Source of the DNA: Spirometra erinaceieuropaei
Lineage: Eukaryota > Platyhelminthes > Cestoda > Diphyllobothriidea > Diphyllobothriidae
NCBI GenBank assembly: GCA_902702965.1
Contig: CACRXP010000050.1
Location: 1,227,636-1,291,635 of the forward strand
DNA: 64,000 bases
Direction of reading: 5' to 3'
Under the pieces are notes generated by a model. It had not been told where the DNA came from, did no database searches, and was given only the letters and a program-made list of their open reading frames with translations. Each line of letters opens with the position of its first letter. Position 1 is the stretch's first letter. This document shows, in pieces, positions 38,086-48,710 of this stretch. The translations under genes and the position numbers were made by a program.

Positions 38086-38817
38086 TGCACATTATTCCAT
38101 GAATTAAAGTCGTGAGCGCAGTCTTATTTTCTTCACAGGTAATCCCGTGAAGGATCTTTGCAATATGGTCGTTAGTTGTACGCAGAGATCATCTGTGTTG
38201 TGTTCAGGAACAAGACATGTGTCCTCACCTGATAACAATGGGTTCCATTTCGTCAGAAAGTAATGGGTGAATTAAAAGAAACATTTTCGGTACAAACTAT
38301 CCGAGGTTAAGTTCGAAAACCCCTGTGATAGTTGGACCGAATTCCGTTCATTCTAATGCAATAACCGCGAAATATTCGCATTCTGCAAACAAGTAACCAA
38401 TAGGTGGGAATGCAGATTTTTTCCCTTTTGTACAAGCACGGACGCTAGGCAACAGTTAAGACAAGAAATTTGCCGATTATGGACCTCTGGAATAATCAGT
38501 TACAATGGGTTCGGCTAATTCCTTTGTCAGGAATCGTACCTGGGGTCCTCTCTGCTATCACCTACGGTTTCTACTGTCAGTGCAGATAATATACCCAGCA
38601 GCTAATGCGCGAATTTGGAGTGAAACATTAGGGTGATATGCGGTTATGTAGCCCCACCTGAAGTAAACAAACCCCAGCCACCTGTTATATGGAACCGGTA
38701 ATAATAGGGGTTTTGCGGGTGGGGCCGAGGAACGCACAGGTGACGAGGTCAAGTAGTTGTATGCAAAAGAAAAGCTGTTGGGAATGGGTGGCTGTACTTT
38801 GAGTGGTTGAGAAATAG

Positions 38818-38893
38818 TTGCCCTAACCCCCTAACCCCGACCACAACCCCAACAGTATTGTGTCCATCAGGTGGGTCTACATAACCGTATCTT
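38818..38893 (-). repeat. telomere-like repeat with shared head, copy 2
   Basis: The minus strand reads CGGTTATGTAGACCCACC, GATGGACACAATACTG, then GGGGTTAGGGGGTTAGGG. A partial head in the opposite orientation lies at 38633-38660, so this copy is flanked by an inverted pair. Confidence 0.6.
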
Positions 38894-39337
38894 ATCGAAA
38901 ATAAGACTGCAGTCACAAATTTGATCCATGGAATAATGCGCAGACTGGAGTAAGGTTTCGTGAACTTGTCTTCCTAATCCACGCATGCGACAAAAAAACA
39001 ACATACAGCTATAGAAATCGATCAGTGCTGCATCTGGAAGGTAGCAACAGATTGCTGTCGGTCCGGATGTGTGAAGCATTGAATGTTCGAAAAAGCCGCT
39101 GGCCGGAATAACGCATTTTACCCGGTATCTTCTATAAGCGTCTCCTACATAAACAGTAAATTCAATGGTAGGGTGACGTCCGCCGACCGCAATACGGGGC
39201 ACACCCCTCCCGCTTTGTGCCTTCGTACTCAATCTCTAGCCGCACAGCAGCTGGTAGTATGGGCAGAATGATATTACCGACAAAGACGTGGAAGCCTAAC
39301 CGCCATCAACAAGTCGTACCCAACTCTATGTATTGCA

Positions 39338-39406
39338 GCCCCCTTGGCGCGGCCCTGCAACCTGCTTTTTAGAAGTCCAGCGTTCTATCCACTAAGCCAA
39401 GCGACC
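39338..39406 (-). pseudogene. tRNA-Arg(UCU)-like pseudogene or SINE head
   Basis: The minus strand reads GGTCGC, an A-box-like TGGCTTAGTGGATAG, then GGACTTCTAAAAAG, where TCT sits in the anticodon position. GCAGGTTGCAGG then passes directly to GCCGCGCC, so the TTCGA core of the B box seems deleted. It resembles eukaryotic tRNA-Arg(UCU) but cannot make a normal T arm. It may be the head of a tRNA-derived SINE; no second copy was seen. Confidence 0.5.
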
Positions 39407-40295
39407 GCCGTATGCGTGTTATGGAAAACGGTCCCTTAATTGCCGCCGCTTTGTCTTGCCGGCTTTCTGTCGGCCTCACGCTTCCTATCTATTCTCTGCT
39501 GGGATTGCATGACGTTCACTAGCCTCGAAAGAGCTCAAAGACAATCATCGCTGTTCCTCGGCTAATTGGCTGCAGGCGGATACGGCCTCAAAAAAGCCTG
39601 TAGAGACAGCTTGCGGCAGCTTCCTGCTGAGCCTCTTGTACATTCTTTCACATCATTAAAACCCATTCAATTCATCCATCTTCCCCTACTTATGATATGG
39701 AGATGTTCGTTTTGTTGACAATTTGATAAGTCTCGCGTTCGCTCTCAGCATCAACAGTGTAACCTGCCTGCCATCCGGGTTGATCGGCGTTAGTCTTGCC
39801 AAATCAAAAACTGACGGGGTAACATTTACGGTCTCTTGTATACGGTTGTGTCATAGCTGATAATGCTCAAAAGTTGAACTGAATGCTGAGCGCATCAGAT
39901 GTATTGCAAACAGACAGATCCGCGAACAATCAAAAATATACCTGAAACTCGAGTTGACAGGCGTCACGAGGAATTATCGTTTGGGCCTTTGGGAACTAAA
40001 TGTTTGCATAGCATATATTTCGGACTTCAAAGCAAGCATGGACAGCAGAATTTATCGGTACCAGTAAATTTCGTGACGGCTCATCAACTGCAGCCTGTCG
40101 TTGCATAACACAAATAACAAGTGAGAAAGGTACAGAGGTTTGAACTTCGAAAGAAAAATCAATATAAAACAGCAAGGTCATCGTATAATACACATAGATT
40201 AATCAATAAAATGGTAACTTCAAAAAGCAACATAGGAAAGAAAATGGGGAAGTAAACACGCCGAGGGATTTCAAAAATCAAAAGGCGGCTCAGGT
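39407..40295. other. intergenic or PLE-trailing DNA
   Basis: Part of 39900-40295 may be the 3' untranslated end of the element at 40296-41060 (minus), but no terminal repeat was identified. Otherwise nothing recognised. Confidence 0.4.
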
Positions 40296-41060
40296 CTACC
40301 AGAGCAAGCTGAGATTGACTACGTGGTCTAACTGTTTACATAGGTCGGGTTTCTCCCGCCGTATGTAGGCTGCCTCCAGGTAGCGCAATAACCGAATTGT
40401 TCGTGCTCGAACAAATACTCGAAAAGAAGTTTTGGGATCGACCGAATGGCCACTATCAAGGAGATGTGTTGTAATAGAAGACCGTGGAATCTTTTTCTCC
40501 TGCTTTAGAAACCATTTAGGCAGGGGCTCAACTGCCCTGACTGCCAGTTACCTTTGCGTTTGTCCAATGTACTTGCATCCACAAGTGCATGTAAATTCGG
40601 AAACACAATTTGATGTGGCGTGTAATGGCAAGGCATCCTTCGCCCGTGGAACTTGGATAGCCTTTGTAGGGCTGCAGAATATGAGTTCAGCTGAGTTGTA
40701 AGTTCTTTCAATAGCGGATCTCAATCGCCGCTTGATCGTATTCGATATGTTGTCGTCCTTAAAGGATAAGAATATTATAACGGGCTTTTTCGGAACTGAT
40801 TGCTCCGTCAATTTCGGCCGGAAAGTGTGGCTATACTTTTCGATGAATCGTGTTGGATATCCACGCTTAAGCAGGGCTGTTTTGAGGCAAGAAATTTCAT
40901 CATCCAGCGTTTCAATAGAGCAAATGTTTCTTGCTCTTTGGAATAGAGTGTAAACCAAATTTCGCTTTCTTTGTATCGGCACAAAGCTCAAGAAGTGCTT
41001 TTTTTCCGGACAGTACATTTGACAAAGATTAAGCCGCTTCTTAGAACAAAGTAACAGCAC
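40296..41060 (-). pseudogene. PLE-type RT tail plus GIY-YIG ORF with one stop (family G)
   Basis: The minus strand reads from FVPIQRKRNLVYTLFQRAR (end of the RT region) through RGYPTRFIEKY, the linker, and FTCTCGCKYIGQTQR, the YIG half of a GIY-YIG domain with a C-rich strand. A TAA at 40546-40548 then interrupts. The same frame continues with LAVRAVE, LLDSGHSVD, LEAAYIRREKPDL and ends at LSLLW with TAG at 40296. One stop in about 255 codons means modest decay. This family differs strongly from the others in the window. The RT palm is absent, so it is 5'-truncated. Confidence 0.78.
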
Positions 41061-42755
41061 TACGAAGTCAACTTAGGGGATGAAAATCAGAAGGCCTATG
41101 CTTAATTGATAACGAAGCTCTTTAATACTTCAAAACACTACGGCAGGAGAGGCTTCGCTGTATGTGGTGGATTAGGTCGATATTCACTACTTCCCTTCCC
41201 AACCCTGTAGCCTGGTTTGGGGGACATTAGTATATCCATTTTTTAAAAAATCGAAACGGCTTCTTCATCGTCATAGATCTCGACCGATTTTAACATGTAA
41301 AGGATGTGGAACGTAAAACGTGAATGTTCGCAGGCAATGCTTAACAGCTACCTTTTCGGGAATCACCTTGAATTACTTTTTTTTATCTCCTTCGCAGATT
41401 CATATAGAACAAAATGTTTTTCTTAATTTGCGGAAGTTAAAATCCTGAACCATCAAAAGCAAGTAAATTCTCTTGAGTAAATGAACTTTGCCTTGACGTA
41501 GTCCAGCCGCTTGCTATGTGAGGCACTTTTGATGACGACGCCTATCAGTATTTGAAACCTCGACTCTGCCAGACAGTGGGTGTGTGTTATTTTTTAATAA
41601 ATGTCTCTTTAACATCCTGAATATTTTAAGTCGGTACCGACGAACGCATCTTCATTTACGTAAATTGAATAGCCCTGGAATTATGTTTCTATTGATTCCA
41701 GCTCGTTAGGGTTCCTCCATTTATGTTTTCGACCCTCAGACACATCAGCCCTGCTGTTATGTCTCTTTTGATCACGTTTGCGTTCTGAAACCACACAAAA
41801 CCTTCCACCACATCAGACGCCTCGCATGCTCCCTCGCGAGCTCTCTGCACTTCTTACCACAGGTTCGGAAGTAAACGTTGCTGGGGTAGGCAAAGATGAC
41901 TCCTCAGGCACTTCTGTTGTTAAGATCTCCTGACGGTACCTTAGTAACATTATAAAAATGAGGGTTGTGCTGGTTGCTGCCTGATTGCAATGAACTCATT
42001 TCGCGGCCAGTGTGCGTTTTAAAAGTGACACAATTAAGTACAATGGAAAACGGGCATTTGGACATGAAGTCTTTGGATTTGTTAAGGAGCAGCAAAATAG
42101 GTCGGCAGCCATATGTCAAAATAACTGCAGTTTCTGTAACCATGCAATCTGCTTTTAACTTGCGAAAGAGTTAGAATTGTCTGTGATTAAATTAAATCCG
42201 GCAATTGTTCAGCAAACGTAACTTACCACTGTGGTGTTCTGACTGATTGTTAATAATATATCAGCTCTTCTGTTGTGCACATTTTACCTGAAAATTGTCA
42301 TAGATCTCCGTTCTTCAGAACGAAAAGGAGAAAATAAGGCTATATGCCAGTGAATTTAAACGTTCTCTCTAGAGTCTAGGGTAGTACTCCTGCATTTACA
42401 TCCGGATACGGTCCTTTGGAGCAATCAGGCGGCCTGAAATAACTAATACTTGACTGTTTTAACCCGAATTTCCACTGACCAAAGAATATAGTCCTGTTCG
42501 CGACTTAACCTTGGAATATAAACGTACCATCCGAGTTACTCTTTATTTTTGTCCTTATGCAGGGCATTTTGCTGTAAACTAATTAGGTACACATTTATAT
42601 AGATACCACTCGGTTGGTTCAAAGCAACTTTAGGTCGGTATCATTGACCTACTTCAGCGGCAGGGTAACGTATCATCCGCTACTCCGAAAACAAGTAAAG
42701 GAAATCGAAACATAGTCTACTGTGATGAAAAATTCCCTCATCCTGCCGACAAATG
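41061..42755. other. intergenic DNA, nothing recognised
   Basis: No RT continuation was recognised upstream of the family G fragment. No gene or repeat seen. Confidence 0.45.
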
Positions 42756-43397
42756 CAAGCAAGGCAAAGTTTTTTTCACGCAAAAACCGCATATAGCTAA
42801 GGCCAAAATGTTTGCTGATCGCCCACATTTCTGCGTTGGCACAAACTAAGCTAAACTGACAGCACCTAGTTACTAATATAACAAATGGCATTACTAATCT
42901 ATCGGACAGTGAGTCATCGGATTAGTGGCGACCATCCCCAACGCGCAAACGTGAGGAACAGCTCCTCTCCCTGCTGTGTCCGCGGGGGCCAGAAGGCTAG
43001 AAGGCAACATTCGACACATGATTGCTCTGCCTGCATCCTGTGATGCATATGCGATCAAAGTGATATCCAGAGCAATGCGCTGAGGCTTAAATGTCTCTTC
43101 GAGAGATAATTTATTGTTGCAATAAACTAAAATGGAAATAAAAGTATTTTTTTAAATGTCACTGAACTGCTCGCAAATAAGTCATCTAGATAACTTGTAG
43201 TCTAAGTACAAAGTCAAATAAAATCTTTTTTCAGTATTGTTTATTTTCGCAGATCGACTCCATAACTTCTGCCCATTATCAAATAACAGTTGAAAGCTAT
43301 GTACAAAGAATTGTTTGGCATAGGTCGTTAAAAGGCTGCCCCTGTCTAAATGGGATATGAAATTCGATCCCATAAATTGTGACTTGAAGATGAAAAG
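42756..43397 (+). repeat. long duplicate, partner of 63356-64000 (inverted)
   Basis: This segment is the reverse complement of the last 645 bases of the window with very few differences, for example one C/T change near 43035 and a different length of a T/A run near 42771. No protein family was recognised in it. It may be a young dispersed repeat or an assembly duplicate. Confidence 0.85.
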
Positions 43398-43630
43398 AGA
43401 TGGTTTCGAAAGGTAAGGCCTCAAGAAACGGAAAGGCAGACTCTAAGTCCAGTAACTAAGACTCACTGACGCATTTGTAGAGAAAACAATGAGACCCTCT
43501 TATTTCAATTCATCATAACACCTGTGGTCCTTAAAAGAGGATATCGATTGCTGATAGAAGCGAACAGGCGAGTTCCAGGTGGCGGTTCAGAAGACGAAGA
43601 TTCGATCATTGAAACAAGAAACTTACTGGC

Positions 43631-43667
43631 CTGACGTTTCGGATTCTTGCTCAAATCCATACATCAG
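43631..43667 (-). ncRNA. hammerhead-like core (family B)
   Basis: The minus strand reads CTGATGT, stem GGATT/AATCC, GAAA, ACGTC. One core change (the last A of CTGATGA is T) probably lowers or abolishes activity. Stem II is intact. Confidence 0.6.
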
Positions 43668-43799
43668 AGTCAGTCGCAGATAAGAGTAATGGTGGCACAA
43701 GGATTGCAGTGCTTATAGCTGCGGTGGGACCATATTCGCACTGTAATTAACAGCTCTCACAATCACCGCTGGGGTCGTAATGGATGCGATGGTGGCTAG

Positions 43800-44102
43800 T
43801 CAGTCCACGTCCTTAACGACTCCAGACGTTCCCTGCCGTGACAGTGGGTCTTTCGGTCTCATGACTTGGCGCCTGGTGATTGGTTCCGGCCCGCGTGCAC
43901 CCTTAACTCCAAGTGGAGTGAGAAGACGACTGACGGCTTCCGAGACGTTCTTCACGTACGGAAAAGCCCGCCAACATTTGGGGCTGGTTGGATTTGGTCT
44001 CTGGTGTCCTTTTCGTATGCACTGGTTGACAGAGTTGCCCGGGTAGTCATTCGCTCTCATTACCCGTCGAAGATATTGTAATTCAGAAACCTGGTCTTCC
44101 AT
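43800..44102 (-). pseudogene. PLE linker fragment (family B)
   Basis: Contains YLRRVMRANDYPGNSVNQC, FPYVKNVSEAVSRLLTPLG and RRQVMRPKDPLSR, the RT-thumb-to-GIY linker. It breaks off at GVV, exactly where the GIY strand should start. Confidence 0.8.
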
Positions 44103-44140
44103 TCCACTGTAGTGCGCCTCAACGCGCCGGCATAGCGCCC

Positions 44141-44479
44141 TTACGCCACTGCGTTTGTGACTGGCAGGAGACTTACTCCTTTAAGTTTCTCCAAGAATTG
44201 TGTTGACGTGCTGACTGTGGTGTTCGAATCGGAGGTCGGAAACTTGATACGTCGAAACAACCACTTTGCCTGTCCGTAGATTGGAGTGCCCTTTAGTGAT
44301 ACGATGGGCCGGAGAGGAGGGTCCTCTTTACGTACTTTTGGGAGACCGTAGAATCGGGTTAGGGTCGCTTCTTGCGTTCTCGCCATGCGTCGGTATGCAT
44401 AAATTATGCTGTCCGGTTTATCTGCACAACTTGTCCATAAGATTTTAAGCAACCTTCGCAGAGACATGAAAGTTTGCAT
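44141..44479 (-). pseudogene. PLE RT finger fragment (family B)
   Basis: Contains LTRFYGLPKVRKEDPPLRP, IVSLKGTPIYGQAKWLF and STQFLEKLKGV, the conserved run between the N-terminal RT segment and motif A in PLE proteins. The frame ends where the palm should begin. Confidence 0.8.
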
Positions 44480-44480
44480 G

Positions 44481-45280
44481 TTTGCGAGGCTTTACATGCG
44501 TCTACACTTTCGGACGCTAATCCTATCCCAAGTTGTCGGAAAATATTGTTGTCATCGCAATTAATCTACCGGAGTTATTAACTAACGATTATCAATAACA
44601 TTAGTACTTCGAATTTTGGCTGAAGTGGATCTTCAAATCGCATACTAAAAGTAAGTGTATTCGTAATTGAGAATATTCCTCCTAATTTAAGGTATATTGA
44701 AATGAGGCAGTTTGAACTTATGAAGTCAAATGATGCAAAATGTATTCTAATTAGAAAGCCCCGATTTTACTGATCGTAGCTATAGTCAGGATTAAATATG
44801 GCATAAAGAAAAATCACGTGCAGTTGGCAGAAATTCCCACACCAGGATGTAATATAACCTAATTTGTCGTAACACCACCGTGATCGACTAATTGAGTAAG
44901 GAAGTTGGGATTCGAAGTGAGCAAAGAAATATACGTCTTTATCTGTCCGAATATGAACTAAAAAGAACTAAGCACTACAATATGCAGCATATTGTTGCCC
45001 AAGCTGAAATGCGAATACAAACTTTGGTTAGATCGCAGTTGGTAGCCAGGAATGGGGAGGCAGACAGCGAGGTACCTGTCTTACGGGAACGGTGGGAAAG
45101 CGGGTTATATGGGTGGGGCAAGTGCAAGTGCTGGTGGAGGAATGCTGTAGTTTCTGGGAAAAAATGAAATTAATAAAAGAAGTGTCAGGAAGTTTTAGTA
45201 AGGTAAGCCGTAAACCTTAATCCCAACGAAACCTCATAAGGAAAACCTAATTCTAAGGTTCTAAAACTTTTCTCGAAAAC
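44481..45280. other. intergenic DNA, nothing recognised
   Basis: A 91-codon open stretch at 44892-45167 (plus) has no recognisable motif. It is not called as a gene. Confidence 0.4.
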
Positions 45281-45650
45281 AGTAAGTCTAACTCTAACCC
45301 CTGCTCTAACCTAAAAACTGAACCCTGACCTTAACCCAAACCTTAACCTTAGCCTAAGCCCTAACCTTAACCCCAATCCTAACTTTAACCCTAACCCTTA
45401 CCCTAACCTAAACCCTAACCCTACCCTTAACCTTAATCCTAACCTTAACCATAGCCCAAACATTAACCGTAATCTCAACCGTAACCCTTACTTTAGCCGT
45501 TAACCCTAACCCTGAAGCCGAAACCCCACCCTAAAGCCAAACCATAATCATGAACCTAAACCCTACTGCTAACACTGAAGCCCGACCATATAACGTAAAT
45601 CCGAATCCCCAAACCTAACTTACGCTTAAACGTAACCCTCACTAAACCCA
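45281..45650 (-). repeat. interstitial telomere-like tract (degenerate CCCTAA units)
   Basis: About 370 bp made of CCCTAA, CCTTAA and related hexamers, that is degenerate TTAGGG on the minus strand. Perfect adjacent units occur near 45378-45425 and decay on both sides. It lies next to a PLE terminal repeat. Confidence 0.85.
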
Positions 45651-45724
45651 ATAGCCTGACCGAAACGGCTGACCTACCTCATGCATTAGAAGCACACCTA
45701 CTGATAACCAGTTCCCTAAACAAG

Positions 45725-45910
45725 GTAAACACACCTACTGATGAAGAAGAAGAAGACACGATCGCCGGGACAAATGCTTTATTAGCCTGACGTTTCGGAT
45801 TTCTGCTCGAATTTATCATCAGAGACAAAAGCAGATAAGGATAATAAGTAAATACGTCAACAGTATCAACGTACAGTGCCTGGCTACCAACTGCGATCTT
45901 ACCCAAACTT
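45725..45910 (-). mobile_element. PLE terminal-repeat fragment (family B)
   Basis: Only the 3' terminal region is present. The minus strand has AAAGCAGATAAG-like sequence, a hammerhead-like core, CTAATAAAGC, CGATCGTGTC and a CTTCTTCTTC tail. No coding part. Confidence 0.7.
45787..45822 (-). ncRNA. hammerhead-like core (family B fragment)
   Basis: The minus strand has GTCT, CTGATGA, a hairpin, GAAA, ACGTC and AGGC. All three core boxes are intact, and GTCT can pair with AGGC as stem I. Stem II has lost two pairs. Confidence 0.6.
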
Positions 45911-46728
45911 TTTTTGAAAATTGACGCAGAGATCAGCTCTCAGCCACTGATTCGGAGCATCTGGCGTACTTAGTGCAGGTGATGGGAAGGTAATCGCATA
46001 GTGCTCGTGTCGACTTTTCACTTGTTTATTCATTTTCAGTGCTATGCCTATTTTTTGCCTTATGGAGGCTCCATTTGTTACTTCAGGGATAACGCCTGCT
46101 GTAGCAATATTTTTTACTTTTGTAAATAGTTTATTAATAAATCCCCGCCAGTAGGGGATAGAAAACGTTTATAATAACCGTCAGAAAAAACGCCCGTCAT
46201 GACATTTACCTTGTTACATTGTCCACTGCCTGCGCTTTTTTCTGATGTCCTTCTTAGCTGCAGTTGTCAGCCATTTTGGTTTGTTTCCGGTCGGGCGTTT
46301 GTTGTGAGGAAAATATCGTTCAATCCAGTTTTCATATTTAATTCGAACGTTCTCCAATATTCGGTGACATCCCCTCCTAATGTTACCGTCCGTATTGTGT
46401 CCAATCTCCGATTTCATTTCCTCTAATTTACCCTGTCAGACATTTCTTAATGACTTTGCGCCTAGTTCGGCGACAACTACCAGTGTCGATTCCCATATTA
46501 ATGACATGTAATCACAGGAACCTAGGAGCGGGCCTGCGTTTATTTCCTCGACAGTTTTCTCGCTCTTGGTAAACAGTAGGTCTTTCGAGTCACTGTTCAA
46601 AAATGACGAAACAGGAATTCATCCAGTCTAATATCATTTGGTCGAATTCTTGGCTGTGGCCTTTATTGCCATAAGGTTCCAGTTAGACCGCGGAGCGCAC
46701 AAACCTCCTACAATAATAACGTTTTGAA

Positions 46729-47006
46729 GAAGGAGACACGATCGCTGGGACAAGAGCTTTATTAGTCCGACGCTTCAGATTCCTGCTCGAACCCTTCACC
46801 ATAGACAAAAAGCAGTTATGGATGGTTCATGCACAAAGGGCTGCAGTATTTATAGGATGTCGTCGTCATGCTACCGCATACCTATGAATATTCACGGCTT
46901 CCGCCCCCCCCTCATCAGGGATCGTTGCACGTGGTGTGATGACTGTTTGCTGGCCAACATTCGCATCTTTAATTGCTGCAATTTCATCACGTGCGTGGAA
47001 TGCTGG
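46729..47006 (-). repeat. inverted copy of the PLE 3' terminal repeat
   Basis: Reverse complement of 48711-48975, including TGAATATTCA, TTTATAGGATG, the hammerhead remnant at 46767-46804 and CAGCGATCGTGTCTCC. More diverged around the hammerhead core than the right copy. Confidence 0.85.
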
Positions 47007-48065
47007 CGGGAAGTGCTTTCCACGGTCGAACGTGATGCGCATAGAGAACTCAAGCCCGACAAAGACCTAGTCATCGTGCCAGCGGACAAGGGGCGCACCA
47101 CGGTTGTACTGGACAGGACAGACTACCTTCAAATAGCCAAAGATTTACTGGAGGACCGACAAGGATGTGCAACGAACCCTGTAAAAGCGCTGACACGCAA
47201 AATTAATGCTATGTTGTTGGCCTTGGAGAAATCAGATGAAATAACACCGACCGACAGACGCATGGCGATATCTCAAGATACGTCTTTGGCGCGATTCTAT
47301 GACCTCCCTAAGGCGCACAAAGACGGTGCTCCACACAGAGGTACTCCAACGTACGGACTGTCTAAGTGGCTGTTACGGTGTCTCAATTTCCTGACCGCTG
47401 AGTCAGACACCACGGTCTCTCCGTCAGCACAATTCCTGGAGAAACTCAAAAGGGTAAGTCCTCATCCAAATGAGGTCATGGTATGTTTTGATGTTACGCC
47501 CCTTTCTACTTGTATTCCCCAGGACCTGGCAATCGAGATAATCGAGCTGCTTATACAAAGAAAGTACGATGAAACGGAGAATAATCTTGGACACGCTAAA
47601 GTCCTTCAGCTCCTGAAGTCCTGTCTCAGGACGTACTTCAAGTTCGACGGGACAATCTATGAACAGGTGAAGGGCACAACAATGGGTTCGCCGATTTCCG
47701 GATTTATCGCCGAGGTGGTCCTGCCACGGTTAGATTCGCCGGTCTTCCAACACCACAGACCGGAGTTCTGGGCCCCGCCTGTGGATGATACCTTCGTCGT
47801 TATCGACCGGGATCAACTGATGACATTCAAGGAACATCTGAATGCGGTCTTCCCGGACATACAATTTACGATGGAGGAGGAAGAGAACAACCAGCTGGCA
47901 TTCCTGAATGTCCTCGTATGCCGCAAGGATTGTGGTGGACTAAAGACCAAAGTGTTAAGGAAAGCGACAAATACGATGCAAGTACTGTACTTCAAAAGCA
48001 ACTCCCCAATCAGTCACAAACACAGTTCTGTAAACAGGCTCCATCGGCGTGTCAGAGCGCACTGA
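47001..48065 (+). pseudogene. PLE reverse transcriptase (family B)
   Basis: One long open frame. DLVIVPADKGRTTVVLDRTD is the PLE N-terminal RT signature. LARFYDLPKAHKDGAP leads to GTPTYGLSKWL with a short in-frame loss where related copies read LRPIVSLK. VMVCFDVTPLST is motif A. GTTMGSPISGFIAEVV is motif B. PVDDTFVVID is motif C with both catalytic Asp present. LAFLNVLVCR is motif D. The frame ends at TGA 48063-48065, before the linker. This is the best-preserved RT in the window. Catalytic residues remain but the N-terminus and the frame to the endonuclease are lost. Confidence 0.88.
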
Positions 48066-48699
48066 AGTGAGCCAGAAGAAAAGATTGCCCAGCCACGATA
48101 ACTTCGACGGGTTTCCAAAGCATATGGCTACCTGCGCAACTTTGTCAACCGCTGCATGCGCAAAGGAGACGAAAGGCCAAACCACACGGACCCCAAATTT
48201 TGGCGAGCGCTTCCGTTTCGGAAGCTGTCGGCTGCCTTCTCGCACCACTTGGGGTTGGAGTTACACACAGACCGGAGGCAACCATCAGGCGTCAGGTAAT
48301 GAAACCGAAATACCCGCTGCCACGGCTAGAAACGTCTGGTGCAGTAGCGGACAAAGCAAATACGTCGGACAAATCGCAAGACAGCTCCGAACGCGAATGA
48401 CCGAACACGCTGTAACGGTGCGGAGAAATGACGCTAGCTCTCAAGTTGCGGCTCATTCGACGGGTTCCGGCCACACATTCAAATTTGACGAGGCCGAAAT
48501 TCTCGCAAGAGGTTACAACCGCGTGAGCCGGGAGCTGCTTGAGTCATGGATTACTGTCCCCCAGTCTATTAACAAGTGCAATGATCTTACCATTCAATAC
48601 TCTGTGCTGAGACTTCGCCTAGGCGGAGTAATTAACCATGCGGAGGGCGCACAGGTGAACAATTTTCCCAACACCAGGATCGGGACGTCAGATGGTTGA
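48049..48699 (+). pseudogene. PLE linker and GIY-YIG endonuclease, frameshifted (family B)
   Basis: The linker (SVSEAVGCLLAPLG, then RRQVMKPKYPLPR) lies in one frame (48200-48345). The nuclease (CSSGQSKYVGQIARQL, RTRMTEHAVTVRRND, HTFKFDEAEIL, RELLESW) lies in another (48330-48699). At least two frameshifts separate RT from nuclease. YVGQ and RTRMTEH retain the core residues. Confidence 0.82.
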
Positions 48700-48710
48700 G
48701 CCATCATCGC

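Larger units (their letters stand above)
43590..44480 (-). mobile_element. Penelope-like element with two internal deletions (family B)
   Basis: On the minus strand there is an RT finger region (44479-44141), then directly the linker (44102-43800), then the terminal repeat with a hammerhead-like motif. Most of the RT palm and the whole GIY-YIG domain are missing. The terminal repeat matches those at 45.8, 46.7 and 48.9 kb. Confidence 0.8.

Noticed and set aside
40060..40095. TTGATGAG...GAAATTTAC on the minus strand as a hammerhead at the family G 3' end
   Set aside because: The first core box is altered and no convincing stem II forms.
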